Source of the DNA: Dendrophyllia cribrosa
Taxonomy: Eukaryota > Cnidaria > Anthozoa > Scleractinia > Dendrophylliidae
NCBI GenBank assembly: GCA_024195265.1
Contig: JAJLRJ010000008.1
Coordinates: 22,880,958 to 22,944,957 of the forward strand
Length of the DNA: 64,000 nucleotides
Reading direction: 5' to 3'
Shown here: in pieces, positions 52,494-64,000 of the stretch
How the letters are laid out: each line of letters starts with the position of its first letter
Numbering within the stretch: the first letter of the stretch is position 1
The notes under the pieces: generated by a model
Database searches by the model: none
What the model saw: the letters and a program-made list of their open reading frames with translations, nothing else
What the model was told of the DNA's origin: nothing
Translations under genes and position numbers: made by a program

Positions 52494-52727
52494 CTTAAAG
52501 GGGCAGTATCACGAGGTCGAAACTTGAAAACGTCGGCCCAGTTTTCAAGTTTGATTCCGCAAATTCAAAAAGGCCGTCGAGAAGTGGAGGTATTTGTTGA
52601 ATCAAAAAATCCGTTTTGATAGCCAGAAGAAAGAAAAAATCACTTTTAACAGTGATATGTCCAAAATTCCGGTGCAAGAATAGTGAACAGTGCCGCGCGT
52701 GGAACCTCGTATTACTGCCCCTTTAAA
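52494..52727. mobile_element. MITE, TTAAAGGGGCAGTATCACGAGG ends
   Basis: The inverted termini at 52495 and 52726 read TTAAAGGGGCAGTATCACGAGG and CCTCGTATTACTGCCCCTTTAA. A related pair (TTAAAGGAGCTATGTCA / GACATAGCCCCTTTAA) bounds about 58563-58956, which suggests one family. Confidence 0.78.
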
Positions 52728-53075
52728 AGGTCAAGCCCAAATCATACCGTCCAGAAGGACGTTGGACACCTTATTGAGACTTATATAACGGAGTAACTGG
52801 TTAGCTTTCAGTTGAAGGTGGGGTCAGCAGTTTATATAGTTAAATTTAGGACTAAGCAACCCGAGAAGCTAGGTGGTACAGTGGTACGGTAGGCTATATA
52901 AGCCTAAGCCTAGCTGAGGTCACAGGTTCAATCCTGAGTGGGGATTTTAGATTTTTTCTTTTTAACACTTAAAAATTTATTGAAAATAAAATTCTAAGTG
53001 TCGACATTACGTTATATAAGTCTCAATAAGGTGTCCGACGTCCTTCTGGACGGTATGATTTAGGCACAACCCCTT
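52728..53075. mobile_element. Inverted-repeat element carrying a tRNA-like core
   Basis: Arms of about 60 bp (AAATCATACCGTCCAGAAGGACG and its inverse near 53060, plus CCTTATTGAGACTTATATAACG inside) enclose about 220 bp with a tRNA-like sequence and poly-T. Confidence 0.75.
52866..52960 (+). ncRNA. tRNA-like sequence with box A, box B and T-run
   Basis: Box A TGGTACAGTGG (52874-52884) and box B GGTTCAATCCT (52925-52935) match the pol III consensus with 40 bp between them. A T6 run near 52956 could terminate transcription. Cloverleaf pairing was not verified. A SINE head or a tRNA pseudogene is the likely nature. Confidence 0.5.
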
Positions 53076-54148
53076 TAAAAGGGCTATGTCGCGAGATATG
53101 TCACGCAGGCAAAAACGTCGGGCCAACATCAAACAAATTCACGCTATCGCCGTGGGATCAGGCAAAATCCTACCGTGCTATGTACTCCGAAAGGTCTCAG
53201 ATTTTTCCGACATATAAATAGTATATTTGTCTTGATTTCATGTCGGTTATTTCTCCGATTCTGAAATCATACTGCTCAGTACATATACTAATACCGGAAC
53301 CGGAAATGAGAAATTTCTGAGAAAGCCTAAAACAGTGCTCCCGTGGTAAACTTCTTAAGTCACGCAACATTGAACGTGAATTTCGCAGGATTTTTCGGCC
53401 GATAAAATTACAACTACCAGTTGCAAGTAAGACACAAAACTATTGAATATATTAAATTCCTTTATTAGCTAGACAAATTTTAGCCCAAAACTGCGAAATC
53501 TTTAGTCGCAAATGCGCCCGATACAGGCGCAATTTCGAGCACTGTAAAGTTTATACATCTTCGTTCGCCTGGCGCGGCCGGTCAGTGAATTATTGCTACA
53601 AGTCATACAGCGAATTGCACCGTACCGTAGAACATCGCGAAGAACGACGTCGGTATTTAGGTGAAAGCTTCCCAAATCAGGCAGAGAACCACAGCAAAAT
53701 CAAGATAGAACATTCAAAACATACCAGAACGGTAGCGAGGAAAATCCGATAACTTCTTGTTTGATTCCAAAGAGACCCAACAACTTACTTGGTCCGGAGA
53801 AGAACCTTCGTCCAATTTTTCCACTGCGTACTTTTAGTAGGCATTGAAATATTGAGCCGTACGATTCCAAAATCGGGAAAATATCCGAAACTAAATCAAG
53901 ACAAATAGATTATTCGCATGTGAAATTTCGGAACCCCAGCTCCCAAGGATGATGCCTGATTTCCACGCGCTGGGAATGCTGGATACTATTGTGACGTTTC
54001 AAGATGGCGCAGATTTGGTACCGACACTTTTCTCGATTCGTTCCGCCAAGCCGACAAGATTAGGAAGCGTCTCCTTCGTCGACGCAATTATTAATGAGTG
54101 TTTGAAACAACATTTAAACATGTTTAAGCGTTGGTGTGAACGGAGTAT

Positions 54149-55408
54149 TAGATGACTTAGATTATATCGATATGGGGATGGTTCGGCTACACGTAGGCTA
54201 TAAAAACTATGGAGTGATTTCCGCTGATATCAAAGCGCCGGATAACAAGCAGACCAATGGTCATATTAAATTAAATAAACACTAATCTGCGGGTTTATCA
54301 CGGTTAAGTCACTTGCAGGGGAAATACTAGAAGTTGAAGGAAGTTGTGAAAAACATTAAATCAGAATTTACAGTTTGATCGCAGTTTGTATTAAATTTGC
54401 ACCTGATATTGCATGTATGTATCTACTATCCTTTCCCTCCTAGAGTGCCTACAAAAATATTTGCAGAAATAATATATACCCAACAACTTTTATTCAGTCA
54501 CGATTAAGCCGAATTGTTGCCACATTTCCAGTGTACATTGAATGTGTCACTCCGCGTCGCTATTGATTCTTGCTTTCGGGGGGAGGGATGACTCAACAAA
54601 AAGGAAAATATTAACGAGTAATCTGTTGAGACTCGGATGTCCTGATAGGAAGTCCTCGTGCCCGTGACGTAATATTCACTCAAATGACGAGTCTTCCGAA
54701 TGACGAGTGTTTGCGCTCTAAATTGGTTTGGTGGTAAAAGATAACCGGCATAACTGTATTCACAAAGCCTTGAACTTTGCAGGCGAAGTCACAGTAACGA
54801 TATTATTGTACCATAACTCTGACAACGTTTAGAAGGATTTTTTTCTGATTTGCGTTCTTTATATATCAGGCAGAATTTCGGTTAAATATGCTTCGCTAAA
54901 GCTTGACAGGGTTAACTAAAAATATTATTGTCTCGTGTCAGAAGATAAAGCTATTTTTATCAAATCTTACTTCGTGATATGATGACGGCAATTTGTTTTG
55001 ACGACTTCAAATTACAGTCACAAGACGAACACGGGTTGCATGTCCGGTGACGTGTGGGGTCCCTATGGCTAATTTACTTATTCCAGAGGAAAATTATCTG
55101 TAAGATACACCGTATGCAGTGGTTTGCAATTATGACGTTCTAAAAGGGAAACCTAAAATTTTGGCCCCAAAATTACCAACGAGATAGTAGCTTTTCTGTT
55201 CGTGAGATGACAGTTGAAAAAAAAAACACGTGGTGGTGCTTAATGGAATACCATGCAACTGAAAAAATATTATGGGGCAGAAAGTGCTGCTCTTTTCTCA
55301 GTACCGATACCATTTTTAAAGAAAGGTATACTCATATAAAATAAATCTGTGAACTACGTATCGTAAAAAGAAACCGCAGAAAGCTATAAGAGGAATTGAA
55401 GCCCTTTG
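54149..55408. other. No gene recognised
   Basis: Non-coding DNA upstream of the MITE at 55409 and the hydrolase promoter. No motif-bearing frame was seen. Confidence 0.45.
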
Positions 55409-55697
55409 TATAGAGCAGTTTTCAATTGACTGTCGAAAGTAATTACACAATTGCTTTGGTTTTGCATTGCTACGCTTTGTGATTGGCTAAAAAATCTCGC
55501 GCCACTTTCTCAACCAATCAGAAGTAAAACCAAAACCAATCGTGACTTGCTCGCACGCGTTTTCCCGCGCTTGGCGCCCGCGACATGTAATTGCTTCGAG
55601 CTCTGATTGGTTCATTGGATTGTTTACGACTGCTGTGATTGGTCAGAGTAATTACTTTGGTTTTGGTTTTACGACACTCAATTGAAAACTGCTCTAT
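55409..55697. mobile_element. MITE with TATAGAGCAGTTTTCAATTG ends
   Basis: TATAGAGCAGTTTTCAATTGA at the left is mirrored by TCAATTGAAAACTGCTCTATA at the right. Internal CCAATCAGA/GATTGGTT inverted blocks follow. The outer TATA may be the duplicated target. Confidence 0.82.
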
Positions 55698-56037
55698 ATG
55701 TCGTCAATGAGCAAAGGCTCGCCTAATGAGTACTGTTTGCAGGTAAAAAGCGATCGGGAACTTGGTCAATACCGAGTATCAAGTATATTGTGCACTTGCC
55801 ATAGAATTGTAATTGCGTTTCGATGTCTTCAAATCAACGAAATTCGATTACGTGACCACACGACTTGATGTTTTAGAGATCAAAAATGAACCTAAAGCCT
55901 GCTGCTCTGCAGGTAAAATGTCTCAAGCATGTAAACTTATGCTTCCCCGGGGGAAGTTAACTTCTTGGCATCTTGGCCGCTAATCAACTTACTTCTGTTC
56001 TCTAATTTTCCCACTTTGTCATGACGAAACCCGAGTC

Positions 56038-56044
56038 TATATAA
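56038..56044 (+). promoter_or_regulatory. TATA box candidate for the hydrolase gene
   Basis: TATATAA lies about 450 bp before the first coding ATG (56489) of the hydrolase gene, in a normal-looking upstream region. A start site around 56070 would give a long leader. Positional inference only. Confidence 0.4.
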
Positions 56045-56488
56045 CGTCTACACAAGGGTGCCCACGACCCTCACCTCCGGGTTTCAAAAACGTTCAAAAC
56101 AAATTATCGTGTCTCAAGCGTAATTACTTTAATGCTCCATGTACCCCCAGCGCCCCAAACACTCGCTTACCACGTGGCATGCAGTTTCAAACTCTCTACC
56201 CTACACTGTCCACACCTCAAGCACGTGTAACGCATACCTCACACGGGCTAACCTTGGAATATTAGTGGTGCTTTCCGGACAAAAAATTGCCAGCACTTCC
56301 CTGAGTTTCGGAAACAAAATAACTGAAATAATAATGGAATTATGTGGACGTCATGTTATACTGCATGACCAAAATACGATGGACCGGCCCGATAAAAAGG
56401 CTGTGGTTTGTTTTGAAGAGGCAGAGAAGACCAAAGAGGAAAGCTGTACATATGTGCGTTAGTGATCTCTAGCTTTAACAGAACGGCT

Positions 56489-56952
56489 ATGGAAAGAGAA
56501 ACGTTTGGAAGCAAATCAAAAGAAACATTTCGAAGCAAACAGTTATCCCCAAAACGTCGTCATTCATTGTCAGTATCAGAACTACTGTGGACACACGACG
56601 AAGAGGAAAGAAGCCCGCATGAATCGAGCAGAACTGATCTACAAAAGTTATGGGGGAAGTTCAAAAATGGCTCTCCATCTTTTCAGTCCGTCAGAAATTA
56701 CCTCAACGCGCATCTCACCAAAATGGCACCCAACCACAGCGAACGGCTGAATAATTCTTCAGCTGCAGTGAAGTCTTTATTGCGACGGAAGTATTCTCAA
56801 CCAGCGCCTGTATTGAAGGCACAGCCCGTGGAACACAGAAGGCTTGAAGAAGACAAGAAAGATCCTGACAAGCGATGGAAAGAATGGGGACCTTATTTGT
56901 CCGAGAGGCAATGGGGTACAGTGCGTGAGGATTATTCAAATGATGGAAGCTG
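56489..56952 (+). CDS. MGH1/GH63-like glycoside hydrolase (YMR196W-like), exon 1
   Basis: The frame starts at ATG 56489. A basic, Ser-rich leader of about 110 residues has no family match that I recognise. It is followed by [34 protein letters not shown], quoted in parts: [13 protein letters not shown] and [12 protein letters not shown]. That segment is the opening signature of a glycoside-hydrolase family found in many bacteria and in fungi (yeast YMR196W). It ends at the donor GTAAGA (56953), phase 2, which joins in frame with exon 2. The protein would hydrolyse an alpha-glycosidic substrate; the exact substrate is unknown. Recognised from memory of the family, not a search. Confidence 0.82.
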
Positions 56953-59900
56953 GTAAGATGTGTTTACTGTTTTCTTTGTGGTGAAAATTTCTTCCTTTTT
57001 TATTCAATACATTTTCAGCGAAGTTTTCAGTGAAATTCATATCTAAAAAGTCGGTCCGCAGTTTAATATTTTGCACGAAAGCAAATTTTTTTTTCTTAAT
57101 TCTTATGCACGTTGTCACAGAAGTCCAAAATATCAACATCCCTTGTTATTATTTTCTTGTTTGGAATTTAAACCATTAAGAAGATTTTTTTTCTTAAGAT
57201 GGTCTGGCTCTGACCAGCCTTCTGTCCAGCCATGCAAACTCCTGCGTTCTAAATTTTAAACTTTTCAAAAACGTTTATCAAATGAATGTTAATGACTTTT
57301 CCTAGAAGTCACCCAGTTTTAATTGCTTGTAATTTTCGGAAATGTAGTACTTAAATTTACTATATACCGAGGTTTTGATTGACAAAGTCACCTGCCTATC
57401 ATCTTAACAACCACTTAACTTATCAGCAGACTTATCAGTTATTAGCCGTTACTTTGAGTAATAATTTTCCGTTTTACGCTAAATATCTGCGCACGTTCTA
57501 CGCTATGGATCCAAATCGGATTAATTAAGCACACCCAGTTAACCTCCAGTTAATCGAATATCTATGATGATTTTTACTCCAAAACACCGATTGAAAAAAT
57601 TGATTCCACCGACTGTTTTTCCTAAAAATAAAGTGTGTTTGTATTTTTCGGATTTCCGGTTATTGAAATCGTAGCCTTTTTCTCCTGGTGCGGTCATACA
57701 AATATGTCCCTCGTGATTCTGCTCTGTGAAAGAAAATACTTCTGATCCGGGCGGAAGGGACGGGGGAAGGGAGGGGGGGGGGGGGGGCACAAGTCAAGAT
57801 CTGGAGGGCAGTACAAACCCTGTTTCTGTACATGTTTTAAGTGCACTCGATCCAAATAGTTACCTGTAGTATTTATTAGTAGCATCTGCACGTCTAGAAT
57901 GACCTACATTGTTTATATTTCCCGTTTGAGGGCAACAAGAGCAATGAGGTACTCATGTTCTCTTGAAGTCAATTAACAAGGCTCGTTTTCAGTTCCAAAA
58001 GACTGAAAATGCATAATGAGGCACGTAGTTTGCTAGAGTATGCCTTCTACTAGTAGCTCGTTTATAATTTTTGAGTACGAACAAAGTCAGCTACGGTTTT
58101 ATAAAGGAAAAGGCAGCTAGTACACTCAGCGCATAAGATTCCTTTCCCTAACCTTTTCTAAAGCTGTTTTTAAGGAACCGAAAAGATCAAACTGCATCAG
58201 CTTTCACATGTCCCGCCGAAATAACGAAATTGCGCTAAAAAAAATTAATTTCCATGTTATATCAATGTTCTATCAATGTTATATCGCCAAATGCCACCAA
58301 ATATACAACTAAATTGAATAAAACGATTCTATGGAGAAAAACAGAAGCAGTAGTTTGGAGATAAAATGCAAGATTACAAGGATGGAAGTGGATTACAGTT
58401 CATTGAATAAATTTTGATTTCGTGACAGGTGGTCGAAAGTTTTGTTAGACGTTATTTTGTCATTTTAGTTCATATTTATTTGCGTTCATCACTTTTGGCG
58501 ATTTTTTCTTCCTATTTTAACATAATAAACCAAGCCAAGAGAACATGTTCTCTTGACCAAGCTTAAAGGAGCTATGTCATGGTGATTTTGAGGTTTTCGG
58601 GTCAAAACCGTCGCAAATTAAAACTAAGTACCTTTGTCGTACACGAAATGCTTAAATAAAACTAATAGGAAGATATCAAGTAAATTTTAGCAGAGAAAAT
58701 AAACCATAATCGGAGTTTTAGCGAATTTTTTAAGACACAAGCGATAAACTTGAAAACATTGGCCCAATTTTTTCAAGATGCAATCCATTTCCATCCTGGC
58801 CATCTGCAGCCCAAGACACTTATTTTTACTTTTAGAGCACTAGTAGAATAATTTTAAACAAAACTGGATTCTTAGTTTTGGAATTTCACTGATATAAAGA
58901 TGTATTTTGGCTTTTTAAAGTAACGCTAAAAATGGTGACATAGCCCCTTTAAAGCAAGCTCCTCGCAATAATCATGAAAACACGATATATCAGCCGGGAC
59001 AGTGTCCCTTTAAGGCATGCTTTAATCCTTTCACTCCCAGAGTCAATTGTGGAGACTTGTAGTGTAGTTCTTACTTTTGAGTCTGTGGATGAAATCCTAT
59101 GGTGTGACCATTCAAATGAAACCTCTTTGGCAGTACTTTTGCATGGTACCATTTGTTCTAAATTTTGAGTCTGTGGATAAAATCCTATGGTGTGACCATT
59201 CAAATGGAACCTCTTCAGTAGTACTTTTGCATGGTACCATTTGTTCTTATTTTTGAGTCTGTGGATGAAATCCTATGGTGTGACCATTCAAATGAAACCT
59301 CTTTGGCAGTACTTTTGCATGGTACCATTTGTTCTAACTTTTGAGTCTGTGGATAAAATCCTATGGTGTGACCATTCAAATAGAACTCTTCAGTAGTACT
59401 TTTGCATGGTATCATTTTTTCTTATTTTTGAGTCTGTAGATGAAATCCTATGGTGTGACCATTCAAATGAAACCTCTTTGGCAGTACTTTTGCATGGTAC
59501 CATTTGTTCTAACTTTTGAGTTTGTGGATAAAATCCTATGGTGTGACCATTCAAATGAAACCTCTTCAGTAGTACTTTTGCATGGTACCATTTGTTCTAA
59601 CTTTTGAGTCTGTGGATAAAATCCTATGGTGTGACCATTCAAATGAAACCTCTTTGGCAGTACTTTTGCATGGTACCATTTGTTCTTATTTTTGAGTCTG
59701 TGGATGAAATCCTATGGTGTGACCATTCAAATAAAACCTATTCAGCAGTACTTTTGCATGGTACCATTTGTTCTAACTTTTGAGTCTGTGGATGAAATCC
59801 TATGGTGTGACCATTCAAATGAAACCTCTTCAGCAGTACTTTTGCATGGTACCATTTGTTCTTATTTTTGAGTCTGTCGACGAAACCCTATGGTGTGACC

Positions 59901-60251
59901 ATTCAAATGAAACCTCTTCAGCAGTACTTTTTCGTTTTATTTGCTTCTTCTTATAATTAGCTTTTTCATATATATTTTTAGTTTAGATAAAAATTGTCTC
60001 CATAACGGTAGCCTTTTTATGTCTATCTAATTAGTTATTGTATCAATAGCAGGTTCACATCAGAATTTGCTGCCATTTTACTTAACCTGCTTTACCAAAT
60101 TAAGTATGTATGTATATATGTATGTATGGTCAGAATTAGTTTTTCAATATTTTACAAAATAAAATTTGGAATTTTTCTTGAATTTTGTTCTTTGGCACTC
60201 TTGGGAGTGTTTCAGCTGTAACTGAAGTTAAACGATTTTCTGCGCTTTCAG
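56953..60251. other. Hydrolase intron 1
   Basis: It holds a G15 homopolymer (57773-57787), a MITE-like pair at about 58563-58956 and the 87-bp satellite at about 59040-59945. No other gene was seen. Confidence 0.7.
59040..59945. repeat. Tandem satellite, ten units of about 87 bp
   Basis: Each unit contains TTTTGAGTCTGTGGATGAAATCCTATGG, quoted in parts: GAGTCTGTGGATGAAATCC, GTGTGACCATTCAAATG and TACTTTTGCATGGTACC. Units begin at about 59079, 59168, 59255, 59342, 59430, 59517, 59605, 59692, 59779 and 59867. Most units fall into variants ending CTTTGGCAG or CTTCAGTAG/CTTCAGCAG, which alternate in the left half. The 29-codon period leaves long open frames that are not evidence of a gene. Confidence 0.93.
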
Positions 60252-60421
60252 CTGGGAGTATTTTTCTCATGACCACGCCCGATCACGTGCATATCGGTGG
60301 GGAGAGGACGGTTTGCTAGGAATCACGGACAGAGAGTGCCGGCTGTGTTTTGGTTTGGCTTTGTGGAATGAAAAAGATCCAATTCTGAAAGAGAGGCTTT
60401 TTGGTCTCACTGGTACAGAGG
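60252..60421 (+). CDS. Hydrolase exon 2
   Basis: It is preceded by a TTTCAG acceptor and followed by GTAAGT. It encodes [20 protein letters not shown] and then [20 protein letters not shown] through [16 protein letters not shown], which is the continuation of the family signature begun at the end of exon 1. Intron 1 is 3.3 kb and holds the 87-bp satellite and several MITEs. The splice phase is consistent on both sides. Confidence 0.88.
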
Positions 60422-60864
60422 GTAAGTATCCTAGGCATCGTCTTGCCGTTCATTTGATTTTTTGTTGCCAACGTCGTACTTTTGCAAAGGTTCAACGTTA
60501 AAGTACGTGTTGTCTTATTTAAAATGTAAAATGAAATACTCGTTATAGTCTCCGTAATAATTTATAGTGCTTCCGAAACTACTCCTGCAAGGTTCCAACC
60601 AATTAGAGAAAACGTATCGTTTTTCGACCAATCAGGAGCAAAATCGAACTATCCCGTGAGTTGCGATTGACTTACACAACTTTTCCCGCGCTTGGTAGCG
60701 GTTACACGTTTTACCGCGCTAAGCCGGCACTTGCCACAAGTTTTACGCGCTTGTCACCGGTCACAAATAATCTTGCAATTGCGGCGGTTTATTCTGATGT
60801 TGTATTGTATTTACCGCTATTTGTTTATTGTGACTACTTCGGTTTTGCTTTTGGTTAAATAAAG

Positions 60865-61038
60865 GAAACCATGGCGAAGATGTGAAGGAATGCTACTACT
60901 ATCTGGACTCCACTCCAACTCATTCTTACATGAAGGCTTTGTACAAATACCCACAGAATGAATATCCTTATGTTCAACTGGTGAACGAAAATAAGAAAAG
61001 AAACAAACAGGATCGAGAGTTTGAGCTGGCTGACACAG
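60865..61038 (+). CDS. Hydrolase exon 3
   Basis: An AAAG acceptor (60861-60864) opens the exon, and the phase joins exon 2 exactly at a glycine codon. It encodes [20 protein letters not shown] and then [22 protein letters not shown], ending ELADTG at the donor GTAAGT. These are diagnostic family segments, and the catalytic core is still further downstream. No fourth exon was recognised before the window ends, so at least several hundred residues lie outside. Confidence 0.9.
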
Positions 61039-62501
61039 GTAAGTGAGACATTTTATTAATTAAGAGAGTGTCCACGATAGGACCAGGCAGGAGGTGATAA
61101 TACTCAAATCACCGATTTCTCTCAAACTTGGCACAAAGGTTGAGGGTCATGAGTAGATACATGTACCAAAATATAAGGTCAAATTTTTTTATTCTCTCTG
61201 AGTTGTAGGGTCCCCCCCGAAAAATGGCCATTTGGCACAAATTTATGCATATTAATTAGCTAAATTTAGTCGAGTGGTAAGACAACAAAAATAGCAGCCT
61301 GGTAATAAAAATTACTAAATCGTATTCTATATTGATCAGTCTTGTAGCAAAATGTGTTATTGGAATCGGTTGCTTTGATTTTCTGCTTTCCTAATACCGA
61401 AAGTGAAGGGCATATTTGGTCATTTACACGAGACGCCAAAATTAGGTCATTTTAGATCTTAATATCTCCAATGGGCAACAAGCTAACAACGTAGTTTTAA
61501 TAACAGAAGTAAGAAGTATCTTTATGCTTTCGAAAAATATAATAAAATTTTTGGGCAACTAAAAAGCTTTTTAGTATCAAGGAATTTTTGCACCTCACTC
61601 AACGATTTCTGGCGATTTCATCAAAATTCGGTAATTAAAAAAAGTGGTTTAATTTTAATGAAATTGCAAGAAAAAGACAGCAAATGCTCAGCCAAGCATC
61701 ACTCTGCTTAAAACAATGCTAGAATTAGCAAGAAAAACTTTTTGAAGCACATTTCATGAGGTTTGTAAATGAGGGATTCTGTCTTTCATACTTCATTTTC
61801 AATGCAAAAAACAATGGGACACTTCTCTCTACAATAGCTCTGAATTTTCCTTTCAGGCACAATAAGGAACACAAAAAAACAAAGGCTAATACATACATGT
61901 CATTTAAGTGCTTCAGACTCATTGTTAGGGTCCATTGCGATCCGGCCAAATCCAGTATATTTTTTAAAAGTTCGATCTCCTTATTCAGCTCTTCGTCGAT
62001 ATTTAGCGTGCAGTTCATCGCTGTTGACTTTGCTATGAGAATATTCATTGCTACCTTGTTGTAATAGCTTTAGTTTATGCCAGTAAGAGTGAGACAAATA
62101 AGTTATAACACCACGGGAGAACCATAAACGCCATCGAAAACTGTCAACATAATGTTTGGAAAACATTCTTCGCCATTTTGAAGTTAAATTTTTGAGCCTG
62201 CGTTGTGGTCAGTATGGACAACGGACTACCGAATTACCGGATCGACCGACTACGGACTACGCATAATATATCGGATAATTACTCATGCGCAGTAAGCGCA
62301 TGAGGTAGAAAATGGGTTGCGTTTCTTCGTCTTTTTGTCACATTAGTGCATGCAAATTTATGCACGCATATATTATTACTAACCGGGTCGCAGGTCACAT
62401 AAAAATTCTACAAAAATGGCTGCCGCGCTCGGCATGTGCTTGGTTTTCAAAACCATAGTTTTGTCTTGTCGGAATAATAACACACATTCAAAATACTCAA
62501 A

Positions 62502-62666
62502 ATGGAAAGAGAAAGCTTTAAAGAATACTCAGAAGCCGCTGTAGTGGAGAAAAAGGAGAGCTGTAAGCGACGAAATCTTGCTTCAAGTTTTATCAGTGCG
62601 GGGCGATCAAATCCGAAGAAGCGGAGTTTTAAAGAATTTTCAAGCAGGCGAGGGACTCTACCATAA
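62502..62666 (+). CDS. Small coding-like frame in repeat copy 2
   Basis: A 54-codon frame starting MERESFKEYSEAA shares YSEAAxVEK and PKKRSFxEF with the minus-strand frame at 37086-37292, and conserved non-coding blocks follow both. The frame is preserved in its key blocks despite divergence, so it may be an exon of a multi-copy gene or element. A splice-donor-like CGGTGAGAA follows. Function unknown. Confidence 0.35.
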   Translation: MERESFKEYSEAAVVEKKESCKRRNLASSFISAGRSNPKKRSFKEFSSRRGTLP

Positions 62667-63707
62667 AAGAAATTTCATTTTTCGGTGAGAATTTATGTTG
62701 ATACCAATTTGTGATTGACTTTTTCTTTGTGTCATGCTTGTTATTCTAGACCGAGAAAAAGCTTTTGTGCACTCTAAACACAGAGTCAACGGACTGTCGC
62801 GTAATACAGTTTTTGAGAATTGCTAAAATTGAAAAATAACCCGGTCGTTTACTGATTTTAAGGATCTTTTAAAAGTAGTCTTTTCAAATGTAACAGAAAG
62901 CAGTCACGATTTGGGAAACATTAGACGCAAACTTGTTCGAATGTTTTCTTCATGGTAAGGCACACTAGTAAATATAATTGAATTAAATAGCGGTTTGCTT
63001 TCAAGATTTTTTGATTCGCGAAAACATTATGCGAATCATCTTTACGGATAAGAATGGCATTCTATATACACAAGAAAAGTCGGAAAGTTTAGAAAACACT
63101 AGATATAATAAAGCAGGTTGCTTATTTAAATATTACTTTGTGATGTTTATAATATAATTCGCAGACGCCAGCGCTGCGTGCTGCAATGAGGAAAATCGCC
63201 AAGCCTTCCGGAAGCAGAAAATCACTGAATCCTGATAAGCGTTTAACTCATTTATTCAAGGGAAAGACATTTTCATTCAAGGAAATACGAGTTTCATTAA
63301 AAAGTTTTGACCTTTAGAAGAAATATTTTGGTACAAGCAGCGCACGATCGAATTACATTCCACACGAAATTTGCATATATGAAAGAAGTGTATTTGCAAC
63401 AACACTTTGAAAAAACTGTGAAGCCTGGAAAAAAACTAATTCATGGCAAAATCAAAGCAGTTCATTTAAAGAACTAGCTATATAGAAAAATTTAATTTCG
63501 ATTTGGACTTGAAATCAAACGAGGGGGGGGGGGGGTTCATGATGTGTCACGCAATATTTATTTTTATTAAAATGTTTCACCAATTTATAGCACTCATCAC
63601 CGATTACATGTATTCTTTTCATTACCTGTAAATTTAGGGCTTCCACAAATTTATTGGAAATCCGGGCAGGAGAAGGGGTCGGTCAAACAATCTTGCCATC
63701 CGTCGGT

Positions 63708-63730
63708 GGGGGGGGGGGGGGGGGGGGGGG
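63708..63730. repeat. G homopolymer, 23
   Basis: Near the window end, in the last intron. Confidence 0.9.
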
Positions 63731-64000
63731 AGGTGGATTCTTTCTGGAATAACCCAATGTAATAGAAATAATTCACGGTTAACGTTTGGGAAGTATTACA
63801 CTAGTGTCGGTTTGATCAGAATCAATAAATTAAATATTCAAAGTGACTACAGAAAAATTGGTAGCTTCAATCAACGTGTCTTAGAGTCTCATGCGCATGA
63901 GTATAGGCTATGTTTAGCCTCTTGTTTCTTGTAAAACGCATACAGAATATAAAATTTGGACTGGTTAATTTTGAAAATTCTCTGTTTATAGTCAAAACTG

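Larger units (their letters stand above)
51299..54148. mobile_element. Possible TIR element of about 2.9 kb containing nested MITEs
   Basis: CCCATTCACACCAATGGTTAAACACGTTTAAA (51302) and the reverse complement near 54112-54146 (CGTTCACACCAACGCTTAAACATGTTTAAA) match over about 45 bp. The interior is non-coding and contains further inverted-repeat elements. No target duplication was found, so the unit is tentative. Confidence 0.5.
61039..64000. other. Hydrolase intron 3, open at the window end
   Basis: Non-coding DNA after the exon 3 donor. It contains G homopolymers at 63523-63535 and 63708-63730 and a repeat with a small coding-like frame at 62502. I could not find the next exon. Confidence 0.55.

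Noticed and set aside
59680..59871. Open frame in the satellite
   Set aside because: The 87-bp period has no stop codon in this frame, so the length is a by-product of repetition.

Overview
The window looks like a stretch of an invertebrate nuclear genome, most likely a cnidarian and probably a stony coral. The evidence is split host genes with GT-AG introns, a dense mix of non-LTR, Penelope-like, SINE and foldback elements, an AT-rich base composition, and a SINE tail of a type I associate with coral genomes. The species cannot be read from the sequence. Host coding sequence is sparse. I find one multi-exon glycoside-hydrolase-like gene (56489-61038, incomplete at its 3' end) and one small secreted six-cysteine peptide gene (47511-47768). 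Nearly everything else is mobile DNA or its debris.

The main object is a Polinton/Maverick (adintovirus-like) element at 841-17564 (16,724 bp). It has a 6-bp target duplication (TAAGCA), about 0.2-kb terminal inverted repeats whose outermost 73 bp fold into an imperfect hairpin, and a virus-like gene set. On the minus strand (2642-6493) lie a SLATT-like two-helix membrane protein, an unknown protein, a broken fibre-like protein and the A32/FtsK-type packaging ATPase. On the plus strand (6630-12281) lie a PPxY protein, the minor capsid (penton) protein, a small basic virion protein, the major capsid protein, a glycine-rich hydrophobic protein, a remnant of a parvovirus-type phospholipase A2 and a retroviral-type integrase with a chromodomain. 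Then come a coiled-coil protein, an AT-hook/zinc-finger protein and a protein-primed DNA polymerase B (13318-17286). A VLTF3-like zinc-ribbon protein lies near the left end. The copy is decayed: the fibre, the basic protein, the phospholipase and the polymerase all carry frameshifts or deletions, and a perfect 179-bp foldback MITE sits inside the polymerase. I saw no adenain-type protease. Two recurrent upstream promoter modules separate structural from non-structural genes, and a 12-bp repeat array occupies the divergent promoter between the ATPase and the capsid block.

The Polinton entered a dispersed roughly 1-kb repeat whose other copies (18557, 26735, 27758) preserve the empty target. 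To the right lie a degenerate L1/Tx1-type LINE (18667-22190) split by an inverted pair of Penelope-like 3' ends, duplicated non-coding repeats, a YqaJ-nuclease relic (24780-25140), a Crypton-type tyrosine recombinase relic split by a nearly intact LINE with an 11-bp target duplication (29610-33764), and a RecQ-like helicase scrap. A 622-bp-arm foldback element (38654-41456) follows, itself hit by a 1,531-bp element that duplicated TATA. Then come a large TIR element (42240-45722), many MITEs, and tRNA-derived sequences. Eight long G/C homopolymers lie between 37.9 and 63.7 kb. An 87-bp satellite of ten units lies in intron 1 of the hydrolase gene.
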